NCBI RefSeq assembly: GCF_900103665.1
Contig: NZ_FNGY01000001.1
Coordinates: 806,001-870,000 of the forward strand
DNA: 64,000 nt
Source of the DNA: Pedobacter steynii
GTDB taxonomy: Bacteria; Bacteroidota; Bacteroidia; Sphingobacteriales; Sphingobacteriaceae
Reading direction: 5' to 3'
The position numbers and the translations under genes were made by a program. Below the pieces are notes generated by a model. It was not told the origin of the DNA. It searched no databases and was given only the letters and a program-made list of their open reading frames with translations. Of this stretch, positions 56,503 through 64,000 are shown in pieces (positions within the stretch are counted from its first letter, which is position 1; each line of letters starts with the position of its first letter).

Positions 56503-59500
56503 ATGTTTAATAAGTTTATACAAAGGCCAGTCCTTTCTATCGTAATATCGCTCATTATTGTGTTTCTGGGGGTGCTGGCATTAAGCCACTTGCCGGTTAC
56601 GCAATTTCCATCGATCTCACCGCCTAAGGTGAACATCACCGCAGAATACCCGGGAGCAAACGGTGAGCTCATGATCAAATCAGTAATTATTCCACTGGAA
56701 CGGGCCATAAATGGTGTTCCGGGAATGAAATACATGGCTTCTGATGCCGGTAATGATGGTGAAGCCTCCATTCAGGTGGTCTTTAACCTGGGAACAGACC
56801 CAAATCAGGCATCGGTAAATATCCAGAACCGTGTGGCCTCAGTGGTTAATAAACTACCGCCATTGGTGGTACGGGAAGGGGTGAAGATCACCCGTGAAGA
56901 ATCGAACATGTTAATGTACATCAACTTGTACAGCAAGGACCCTAAGATGGATCAGAAGTTTCTGTTCAATTTCGCAGATATCAATGTGCTTTCGGAATTG
57001 AAGCGGGTCGACGGAGTTGGTGTGGCCGATATCCTGGGTAACCGGGAATACGCGATGCGCATCTGGCTAAAGCCCGACAGGATGTTGGCCTATAAAATCT
57101 CTGCAGATGAGGTTTTGGAAGCGTTGAATCAACAAAGTTTAGAGGCTTCTCCGGGTAAAACGGGTGAAAGTTCCGGAAAAAGATCTCAGTCTTTTGAATA
57201 TGTATTGAAATATCCGGGACGTTTTACCACGAAAGAGGGGTATGAAAACATCATTTTGCGCTCCACTCCAAAGGGGGAGATTCTTCGTCTGAAAGATGTG
57301 GCGAATATAGAGTTCGGCAGTTCCATGTATGATATTTACTCTAACCTGAATGGCAAAGCGTCGGCAGCAATTACGGTGAAACAATCTTATGGAAGTAATG
57401 CCAGTCAGGTGATTAAAGACATTAAGGCAAAAATGGAAGAGATCAAGAAAAGCTCTTTTCCTAAAGGAGTGGATTATGAGATCAGTTATGACGTTTCCAA
57501 ATTCCTGGATGCCTCGATTGAAAAAGTGATCCATACTTTAGTGGAAGCCTTTATCCTCGTTGGATTGGTGGTGTTCCTTTTTCTCGGCGACTGGCGTTCG
57601 ACGCTTATACCGGCCATTGCGGTTCCGGTATCGCTGATCGGGACCTTTTTCTTTATGCAGTTTTTCGGAATTACGATCAACCTCGTTACACTGTTTGCAT
57701 TGGTGCTGGCGATTGGAGTTGTGGTCGATGATGCGATTGTCGTCATTGAAGCAGTACATGCCAAGATGCATGAGTATCATATTTCTGCACGGAAAGCAAC
57801 GAAAAAGGTGATGCATGAAATCAGCGGGGCCATTATTGCGATTACCTTTTTAATGGCGGCAGTGTTTATTCCGGTTGCCTTTATGTCGGGACCGGTGGGG
57901 ATATTTTACCGTCAGTTTTCCATTACGATGGCCACAGCGATTATTCTTTCCGGGATTGTGGCATTGACACTTACTCCGGCATTATGTGCGATCTTATTGA
58001 AGAACCATGGGAAATCGGAGAAGAAAAATGGATTGGATAAGTTCATGGACGGTTTTAACAATGGGTTCGATAAGCTTTCAGGACGGTATAAAAATATCCT
58101 CGGTAGGATTGTTAGCCGCAGAATGGTGACTTTCGGCGTGTTGATGGCTTTCTGTGCGGGAACTTATTTCCTGAACAATAACCTTCCTTCAGGTTTTATC
58201 CCGAACGAGGATCAGGGAATGTTCTATGCGATTATCCAGACGCCTCCGGGATCTTCACTGGAAAGAACCAATGAAATCGCAGAAAGGTTACAGAAGATCG
58301 CTGAAAAAGTGGAGGGGGTACAATCTGTTTCCGCCCTGGCTGGATATGAGATCCTGACGGAAGGAACGAGTGCCAACTCCGGAACCTGTCTGATCAACCT
58401 GAAAAGCTGGGAAGACCGTAAGCATTCTGTGGAAGAAATTATGAAGGAGCTGGAAGAAAAATCTTCGGAAATTTCGGGGGCTACCATTGAATTTTTCCAA
58501 CCACCAGCAGTACCCGGATATGGAGCTGCCGGAGGTTTTGAGCTTCGTTTACTGGACAAGGCCGGTTCTGGTGATTTCAAGAAAATGGAAACGGTGAGTA
58601 AGGATTTTGTAAAGGAACTGAGCAAACGTCCGGAACTGTCCTCGGTATTCACCTTTTACAGTGCCGGTTTTCCTCAATATATGTTAAGGGTGGATAATGA
58701 CCTTGCCCAGCAAAAAGGAGTAACCATTGAAAATGCAATGAACACGCTTTCTACCTTGGTAGGAAGTAATTACGAGACCAATTTTATTAAGTACGACCGT
58801 CAGTATAAGGTGATGGTGCAGGCTTTGCCTCAGTACCGTGCATTGCCTGAGGATATCCTGAAGTTATATGTGAAAAACAGTCGGGAGGAGATGGTGCCGT
58901 TTTCGGCTTTCATGAAGATGGAAAAGGTCTATGGCTTATCGGAAATTACCCGGCACAACATGTATAATGCCTCTGAAATCAGCGGATCTTCCGCGCCGGG
59001 TTACAGTAGTGGTGCAGCCATTAATGCGATCAATGAAGTAGCGGAAAAGACCTTGCCAAGAGGATTTAGTATCGATTGGGCAGGGATTTCCAAAGATGAG
59101 GTATCCCGTGGTAATGAAGCGATTTATATCTTCCTGATCTGTCTGGGATTTGTGTACCTGATCCTGGCCGCACAGTATGAAAGTTTCATCCTGCCTTTGT
59201 CCGTAATTCTTTCCCTTCCATGTGGAATTTTCGGCGCCTTTCTGTTGCTGAAAATATGTGGCCTGGAGAACAACATCTATGCGCAGGTCGCCTTCGTGAT
59301 GCTGATTGGTTTGCTAGGTAAGAATGCGGTATTGATCGTGGAGTTTGCGGTTCAGAAGCATCGTGCAGGGGCAACAGTCCTGGAAGCGGCGATAGAAGGT
59401 GCAGTGGTTAGGTTCCGCCCGATCCTGATGACTTCCTTTGCCTTTATTGCCGGATTGATCCCATTGGTATTCGCCTCTGGTCCTGGTAAAATAGGGAACC

Positions 59501-59667
59501 GGACCATCGGTTCTGCTGCGGCAGGTGGGATGCTTTTAGGAACAATTTGCGGGGTGCTGATCATCCCTGGATTGTATTATATATTCGCCAGAATCGCAGA
59601 GAAACACAAGCTTGTTAAAAATGAAGAAGAAAATCCATTAACAGAAGAAATCGATCACAATGTATAA
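56503..59667 (+). CDS. RND multidrug efflux permease, HAE1 (AcrB) type
   Basis: A 1054-residue inner-membrane pump of normal AcrB length. The proton-relay Asp pair is in LAIGVVVDDAIVVIEAV near residue 409-410, and the TM10 Lys in GLLGKNAVLIVEFA near 940. FNKFIQRPVLSIVISLIIVF at the start and GIFYRQFSITMATAIILSGI are typical. Twelve membrane helices and two large periplasmic loops are visible. It exports hydrophobic or amphiphilic compounds with the adaptor and channel. Substrate range unknown. Overlaps the channel gene by 8 bases. Confidence 0.95.
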   Translation: MFNKFIQRPVLSIVISLIIVFLGVLALSHLPVTQFPSISPPKVNITAEYPGANGELMIKSVIIPLERAINGVPGMKYMASDAGNDGEASIQVVFNLGTDPNQASVNIQNRVASVVNKLPPLVVREGVKITREESNMLMYINLYSKDPKMDQKFLFNFADINVLSELKRVDGVGVADILGNREYAMRIWLKPDRMLAYKISADEVLEALNQQSLEASPGKTGESSGKRSQSFEYVLKYPGRFTTKEGYENIILRSTPKGEILRLKDVANIEFGSSMYDIYSNLNGKASAAITVKQSYGSNASQVIKDIKAKMEEIKKSSFPKGVDYEISYDVSKFLDASIEKVIHTLVEAFILVGLVVFLFLGDWRSTLIPAIAVPVSLIGTFFFMQFFGITINLVTLFALVLAIGVVVDDAIVVIEAVHAKMHEYHISARKATKKVMHEISGAIIAITFLMAAVFIPVAFMSGPVGIFYRQFSITMATAIILSGIVALTLTPALCAILLKNHGKSEKKNGLDKFMDGFNNGFDKLSGRYKNILGRIVSRRMVTFGVLMAFCAGTYFLNNNLPSGFIPNEDQGMFYAIIQTPPGSSLERTNEIAERLQKIAEKVEGVQSVSALAGYEILTEGTSANSGTCLINLKSWEDRKHSVEEIMKELEEKSSEISGATIEFFQPPAVPGYGAAGGFELRLLDKAGSGDFKKMETVSKDFVKELSKRPELSSVFTFYSAGFPQYMLRVDNDLAQQKGVTIENAMNTLSTLVGSNYETNFIKYDRQYKVMVQALPQYRALPEDILKLYVKNSREEMVPFSAFMKMEKVYGLSEITRHNMYNASEISGSSAPGYSSGAAINAINEVAEKTLPRGFSIDWAGISKDEVSRGNEAIYIFLICLGFVYLILAAQYESFILPLSVILSLPCGIFGAFLLLKICGLENNIYAQVAFVMLIGLLGKNAVLIVEFAVQKHRAGATVLEAAIEGAVVRFRPILMTSFAFIAGLIPLVFASGPGKIGNRTIGSAAAGGMLLGTICGVLIIPGLYYIFARIAEKHKLVKNEEENPLTEEIDHNV

Positions 59668-61096
59668 ACTGAATTTAAACCGATGCCTGTTTGTATTGGG
59701 TATAGGTCTGGCAATAGCAGGCTGTAAGGTTCCGGCGGTTGTGACACCGGCGGCAAAATTAACTGTTCCAGGGACGTACGGTCAAAGCGCGTCGGATACC
59801 ACCAATATATCGGCCATGCCATGGCGCAGCTTTTTTAAGGATCAAAATCTGGTTGATTTGATCGATACGGCCTTGAAAAACAATCAGGAGCTGATGATCA
59901 CTTTGCAGGAGATCGAAATCGCAAAGAACGATATCCGTGTGAAGAAGGGGGATTTGTTACCCCACGTTGGTGTAGGAGCGGGTATTGGTGTCGAAAAAGT
60001 AGGGAGATACACCAGCCAGGGGGCAGGGGATGCTTCTACCGAAATTGTTCCGGGTAAAGCAATGCCGGATCCACTGATGGATTATACTTTAGCCATTCAT
60101 GCGAATTGGGAGGTAGACATCTGGAAGAAACTCCGCAATGCTAAGAAAGCGGCGATCAGCAGGTATTTATCAACCGTGGAGGGCAAGAACTTTGTCGTCA
60201 CTAATCTAATCGCAGAAGTTGCAGATGCTTATTACGAATTGCTGGCCCAGGATAATCAACTGGAAATTGTAAAACAGAACATTGAACTGCAAAAAAATGC
60301 ATTGGAGATTGTCAAAGTTCAGAAAGAAGCATCCCGTGCTACGGAATTAGCGGTGCAGAAGTTTCAGGCAGAAGTGCTCACTTCAAAAAGTATGGAGTTT
60401 GAGATTCTTCAAAAAATAAAAGAAACGGAGAACAGGATTAACTTTTTACTCGGCCGGTATCCGCAGGAGATCAAGCGGAATAAAGGAAATTTCTTAAGCT
60501 TGTTGCCTTCGGCAGTCCATTCAGGTATTCCTTCGCAATTGCTGGCCAACCGTCCGGATATCAAACAGGCGGAACTGGAATTGACTGCTGCAAAGCTGGA
60601 TGTGAAAGTGGCAAGAGCAGAATTTTATCCCTCCCTGGATATTTCTGCGGCGGTGGGTTTACAGGCATTTAAGCCGTCCTACTTTTTAAAGTTTCCCGAA
60701 TCGGTGCTTTATTCGCTTGCCGGAGATATCGCCGGGCCGCTGATCAACAGAAATGCGATCAAAGCAGAGTTCAGTAGCGCCAATGCAAGGCAGCTTCAGG
60801 CCATGTATAACTATGAGCGTACGATTCTGAATGCCTACCTCGAGGTTTCTAACCAGCTTTCCAAAATCAGTAACCTGGAAAAAGGGTATGGCCTGAAATC
60901 GCAGCAAGTGGATACACTGGACAGGTCAATCGTTGTTTCAAATGACTTGTTCAAATCTGCAAGGGTGAATTATTTTGAAGTGCTGATGACGCAAAGAGAC
61001 GCGTTGGAATCTAAACTCGAACTGATAGAAACGAGAAAAGAACAACTAAACGCCGTCGTCCATTTTTACAGGGACTTAGGTGGAGGTTGGCAATAA
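59660..61096 (+). CDS. Outer-membrane efflux lipoprotein, OprM/NodT family
   Basis: A 478-residue TolC-like channel. Lipoprotein signal with Cys22 (LGIGLAIAGC). The helical barrel has the two-repeat layout: MPWRSFFKDQNLVDLIDTAL and NNQELMITLQEIEIAKNDIR in the first half, NRPDIKQAELELTAAKLDVK and SRAEFYPSL-like VARAEFYPSLDISAAVGLQA in the second. It completes the tripartite efflux system with the two upstream genes. The ATG lies 8 bases inside the pump gene. Confidence 0.94.
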   Translation: MYKLNLNRCLFVLGIGLAIAGCKVPAVVTPAAKLTVPGTYGQSASDTTNISAMPWRSFFKDQNLVDLIDTALKNNQELMITLQEIEIAKNDIRVKKGDLLPHVGVGAGIGVEKVGRYTSQGAGDASTEIVPGKAMPDPLMDYTLAIHANWEVDIWKKLRNAKKAAISRYLSTVEGKNFVVTNLIAEVADAYYELLAQDNQLEIVKQNIELQKNALEIVKVQKEASRATELAVQKFQAEVLTSKSMEFEILQKIKETENRINFLLGRYPQEIKRNKGNFLSLLPSAVHSGIPSQLLANRPDIKQAELELTAAKLDVKVARAEFYPSLDISAAVGLQAFKPSYFLKFPESVLYSLAGDIAGPLINRNAIKAEFSSANARQLQAMYNYERTILNAYLEVSNQLSKISNLEKGYGLKSQQVDTLDRSIVVSNDLFKSARVNYFEVLMTQRDALESKLELIETRKEQLNAVVHFYRDLGGGWQ

Positions 61097-61103
61097 AGTG
61101 ATG

Positions 61104-61142
61104 ATGCCCCCAATTCTATTAAAGATTGGGGGCATTTTTTTA
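61104..61142 (+). terminator. Strong terminator of the RND operon
   Basis: Perfect 11-bp stem ATGCCCCCAAT / ATTGGGGGCAT with a 10-base loop and a following run of seven T, 8 bases after the last stop codon. Confidence 0.92.
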
Positions 61143-61244
61143 AGCTCACATTTTCTGAATTTACAGCGATAAATCTACTGAAAACATCTTTTAATAATTT
61201 TTTAGACGATATTGCCTGCGTTTTAAATAAAATGTTTCCTCCTT

Positions 61245-61874
61245 ATGAAATTTAGAGGCATATTACCACTGCTATTCACGGTCATCGGCCTTGCCAGTGC
61301 CTGCAAAAATAAAACTTCAACAACTGACAGTAATCCGCCTAAGGCAGACCGCACCGAAATGGATATTGTAGTAGCAGACACCGTAAAACCTGTTCCTGTC
61401 GAAAGCCCGGTCTCAGACACCAGCAATGAAAGTTCCTCCAAAGTGCTCGACAGTATCGATTTTAAGAAGTATCAGACGGAGGCGCCTGTTAGTTCAGGTA
61501 AGGCTGCAATTGATTGGCAAAGTTATCCGGAGGCAAAGACTTTCAAAACGAGAATCACCGAAGGTTATAAAAACGAAGCAGTTGATTTTGCCGGGCATTA
61601 CGTTTCGGTTGTCTTTGGTTGCGGCGCAGGTTGCGTTTTAGGGTTTATGGTGGATGTAAGGGATGGGAAGATTTATGCCCTGCCTTTAGGAGAAGAGAAC
61701 TCCTGCTTTTTTATGGAAGATGCCGCATTGATGGTGCCAGACAGCAGGTTGTTTATTTCTGCAGTTTGTAAGGAAGCGGCTGAATCCGAGAAGCGATATT
61801 ATAAAGCTTATTTGTGGGATGAAGAACAGAAAAGCTTTGGTAAGATAGCAGAAAGCGAGTTTGTGAAACCATGA
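61245..61874 (+). CDS. Hypothetical lipoprotein with FAGHY...GCGAGC motif
   Basis: A 209-residue lipoprotein (Cys20 in TVIGLASAC). After a Thr/Pro/Ser-rich linker (about residues 22-70), the C-terminal domain has VDFAGHYVSVVFGCGAGCVL followed by GFMVDVRDGKIYALPLGEEN. That FAGHY-GCGxGC pattern is shared by many small envelope proteins of unknown function. Its Cys residues may form a disulfide. It is followed after 16 bases by the maleylpyruvate-isomerase-like gene. Confidence 0.75.
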   Translation: MKFRGILPLLFTVIGLASACKNKTSTTDSNPPKADRTEMDIVVADTVKPVPVESPVSDTSNESSSKVLDSIDFKKYQTEAPVSSGKAAIDWQSYPEAKTFKTRITEGYKNEAVDFAGHYVSVVFGCGAGCVLGFMVDVRDGKIYALPLGEENSCFFMEDAALMVPDSRLFISAVCKEAAESEKRYYKAYLWDEEQKSFGKIAESEFVKP

Positions 61875-61890
61875 AAAACATGATTTTGAT

Positions 61891-62727
61891 ATGGAGAAAG
61901 TGGTAGAAATTGAAACTTTGCATTTGTTCCCCCTGTTGGACAAAATGCTGATCAACTTGCTGAACGCTTTAACCGATGTGGAATGGAACGCGCAGACGGT
62001 AGCAAGGCTCTGGAAGGTTAAAGATGTTGCCGCTCATCTGCTGGATGGTAATTTAAGGACATTATCTGCCTCAAGAGACGGCTATTTCGGTGCTAAAGCG
62101 GAAAATATCAATACTTACGGGGAGCTGACTGCTTACCTCAATCATATGAATATGACCTGGACAAATGCGGCACAAAGGCTTAGCCCTAAAGTGTTGACAT
62201 TTCTCTTAGAATCGACGGGACCGCAATATTTAGCACATCTTCAGTCGCTTGATCCATTTGGAAATGCCGTATTCCCGGTCGCCTGGGCCGGACAGGAAAG
62301 CTCGGCCAATTGGTTTCATATTGCCAGAGAATACACGGAAAAATTTTTGCATCAGCAACAAATCAGGGATGCCCTTGGTAAACCAGGATTGATGACAAAA
62401 GAATTGTATTACCCTTTTATCGATACATTTATGTATGCTTTCCCTTATACTTTTAGAGATATGGCCGCAAAGCAGGGCACTGTTGTTTCTTTAATTGTAA
62501 CGAGTGAAATCGGCGGACAATGGAATATTGTCAAGGGGGAGAAGGAATGGGTGCTGAACAAGGATACTCATCCTGAGGCAAATGCAACGGTGAAAATTTC
62601 CCCTGATATTGCCTGGAAGTTATTCTCTAAAAGTCTGAGACCAGCGGAGATCTTAAAAGAAGCGGAGCTCAGAGGGGAGGAACAATTGGGACGACAGGTG
62701 TTGGAAATAGTTGCAGTAATGGCTTAA
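61891..62727 (+). CDS. Maleylpyruvate isomerase N-terminal domain-like (DinB-like) protein
   Basis: A 278-residue cytoplasmic protein. The four-helix DinB-like domain (LDKMLINLLNALTDVEWNAQ, then KVKDVAAHLLDGNLRTLSAS, metal His in VAAHLLD near residue 49) covers residues 10-170, and the second half adds a separate domain (EIGGQWNIVKGEKEWVLNKD). This resembles the mycothiol-type maleylpyruvate isomerase superfamily. Bacteroidota have no mycothiol, so the thiol partner, if any, differs. It overlaps the histidine kinase gene tail to tail by 4 bases. Confidence 0.8.
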   Translation: MEKVVEIETLHLFPLLDKMLINLLNALTDVEWNAQTVARLWKVKDVAAHLLDGNLRTLSASRDGYFGAKAENINTYGELTAYLNHMNMTWTNAAQRLSPKVLTFLLESTGPQYLAHLQSLDPFGNAVFPVAWAGQESSANWFHIAREYTEKFLHQQQIRDALGKPGLMTKELYYPFIDTFMYAFPYTFRDMAAKQGTVVSLIVTSEIGGQWNIVKGEKEWVLNKDTHPEANATVKISPDIAWKLFSKSLRPAEILKEAELRGEEQLGRQVLEIVAVMA

Positions 62728-64000
62728 TGAACATGTATTTTAAATTCGGTCCATTCCTCAGTGTTTTCTAAAGAGAACTTAAAGTTGTGGTTGTACAGGA
62801 TTTCTCTGGTTAACATCAGGCCAATACCTTGTCCGTTCTTTTTGGTGCTGAAGAAAGGAGAGAAGAGCTGCTGACTGACCTCGTTTGTAATTGGGCTGCC
62901 GGTGTTGGCAATAGAAATGGATTTAGTGGATGAGCAGGTTTGAATCCGTATTGTTCCTGATGGATTCACGGCCTCTATCGCATTTTTCAGGATATTGATA
63001 AACACCTGTTCCAATTGCTGGGCATCAGCAAATGTTTCAAATGATGCCGCATCCGTTTCCCATTGCCAGTTGACCTCTTTTTTCCGGGCTTCCGGCTCCA
63101 TCAATAAAGCCACGGAACGAAGGACTGAAATCAATTCAATCTGATGCCGTACCGGTTCAGGAATCCGGATTACCCTTGCAAAATTCGACATCAAATCACT
63201 GAGGCCATTGTTGCGGTTGATGGAAATCGCTAAAGCCGTCATGTAGTCTTCCTGATCCTCGTCGTTTAATTGATGTTTGTAGTTTAAGCAGCTGTTTAAA
63301 AGAGAGTTGATGGCGCCGATTGAATTGTTCACTTCGTGCGACATCATCTTAATTACCTTTTCATAAGCATTTTTTTCTTTGGTATAGATTTCAGCCGTTA
63401 GTTCTTCTATCGTAATAAATGTTCTGGTATATCCCTGGTCTGTAAATGTTGCCTTATGGCATTTGTAAGATTTTATTCCGTTCAGGTTAACTACTTTAGG
63501 CGCATTGGTTTCCAGTTGAGAGAGCAGCTCCGGCAGTCTGCCGCTGACCTGGTTTATGGGCTTTCCCAAAATAGCACTTCGCTGTAGGCCAACGATTTCC
63601 TCTGCCGCCGGATTTATTGAAGCAATACTTCCATCGAATCCGAATATGATAATTCCGGAAGGAGAGGCCTCAATCAATTTTTCCAGGAATGAGCTTTTCT
63701 CTACCTGCAGCAAACGCTCCTGTCTTAACTGTTCGATCATCAGGTTGTACACGTAAATCAATTCATCCATTTCCCGATGACCGGTTTTATTCAATTTAGC
63801 GCTAAAGTCTTTATCCTTCAAAGAGGCAATCCCGGAAGAGATGGTGTCAAAAGGACGGCTTACTGCACGGTACAATAGATAGGTCAGGATCAGGGAGATG
63901 AAAACCGAAGCCTCGGCAATCAGGAATGCATTTCTGTTTACCGTATAAAGCTGGCTAAGAATGTAGATAAATATCGCATGAATGGCAATTGCCAATAGTA
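62724..64000 (-). CDS. Sensor histidine kinase (HAMP-PAS-HisKA-HATPase), N-terminus beyond right edge
   Basis: The frame is open to the right edge, at least 424 residues seen. Visible order from the N-terminal side: a membrane helix (AEASVFISLILTYLLYRAVS), HAMP-like SRPFDTISSGIASLKDKDFS, a PAS domain (FLEKLIEASPSGIIIFGFDG), HisKA with the phosphorylated His in MMSHEVNNSIGAINSLLNS, and HATPase boxes N (NILKNAIEAVNPSG), G1/F region (FSPFFSTKKNGQGIGLML). A TTG near 63995 continues an already open frame, so the true start is outside. It resembles NtrY-type kinases; its regulator is not in the window. Confidence 0.9.
   Translation of the reverse strand, partial: LLAIAIHAIFIYILSQLYTVNRNAFLIAEASVFISLILTYLLYRAVSRPFDTISSGIASLKDKDFSAKLNKTGHREMDELIYVYNLMIEQLRQERLLQVEKSSFLEKLIEASPSGIIIFGFDGSIASINPAAEEIVGLQRSAILGKPINQVSGRLPELLSQLETNAPKVVNLNGIKSYKCHKATFTDQGYTRTFITIEELTAEIYTKEKNAYEKVIKMMSHEVNNSIGAINSLLNSCLNYKHQLNDEDQEDYMTALAISINRNNGLSDLMSNFARVIRIPEPVRHQIELISVLRSVALLMEPEARKKEVNWQWETDAASFETFADAQQLEQVFINILKNAIEAVNPSGTIRIQTCSSTKSISIANTGSPITNEVSQQLFSPFFSTKKNGQGIGLMLTREILYNHNFKFSLENTEEWTEFKIHVH

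Noticed and set aside
58224..58652. Minus-strand 142-residue frame inside the RND pump gene
   Set aside because: Ser-rich shadow frame of a conserved gene.
1..64000. CRISPR arrays, tRNA or rRNA genes, insertion sequences, prophage
   Set aside because: No regular spacer-repeat series, no tRNA-like clover arms, no transposase or integrase frames were found by eye.

Overview
The window looks like chromosomal DNA of a Bacteroidota bacterium, most likely Sphingobacteriaceae (Pedobacter or a close relative). Reasons: several matches to the Bacteroidota -7 promoter element TAnnTTTG, few Shine-Dalgarno sequences, and typical families: GH92 mannosidase, DUF4369/TlpA proteins, AraC and Crp/Fnr regulators of the Bacteroidota type, a short Hc1-like histone, an exported deformylase-like protein and DUF6266. 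The genus is an inference from gene content. I see no rRNA, tRNA, CRISPR array or transposase.

Layout. 1-5200 (minus): five closely spaced genes for N-glycan and amino-acid breakdown (GH92, CutC, glycosylasparaginase, omega-amidase, methionine/glutamine-type aminotransferase). 5.2-9 kb: queuosine-precursor transporter, RES-Xre toxin-antitoxin pair, Rnk-like factor, secreted peptide-deformylase-like protein, histone H1-like protein. 9-20 kb: two aldo/keto reductases, YceH, LprI-like protein, pyruvate oxidase, AraC regulator, a large GAF protein, SRPBCC protein, sterol-desaturase-type hydroxylase, DoxX. 20-30 kb: nicotinate phosphoribosyltransferase, a DUF695-RraB fusion, PhnA/YjdM, an ECF sigma factor with its YCII partner, DUF2071, a heptad-repeat protein, and an amino-acid racemase divergent from a MocR regulator.

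30-39 kb: envelope proteins (lipoprotein, DUF4369-like, TlpA-like thioredoxin, START domain), an SDR with degenerate active site, a Crp/Fnr regulator, DUF4406 plus NudK-like hydrolase, DUF2004-like and VOC proteins. 39-41 kb: the most unusual locus. A repeat-bearing 350-base intergenic region precedes a DUF6266 protein with an extra C-terminal domain, followed with a 4-base overlap by a SUKH-like gene. This has the architecture of a polymorphic toxin and its immunity protein.

41-49 kb: Crp/Fnr regulator, quinone-oxidoreductase-type protein, SnoaL-like protein, response regulator, ABC-F ATPase, and a TetR regulator flanked by two matching palindromes that probably controls itself and an acyl-CoA thioesterase; then a trans-sulfuration enzyme. 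49-55 kb: AraC regulators, DUF2310 zinc-ribbon protein behind a large inverted repeat, small membrane protein, DUF6265, DinB, and an unrecognised 427-residue protein. 55-61 kb: a complete RND efflux operon (adaptor, pump, outer-membrane channel) ending at a strong terminator and preceded by a small His-rich exported protein. 61-64 kb: lipoprotein, maleylpyruvate-isomerase-like protein, and a sensor histidine kinase cut by the right edge.
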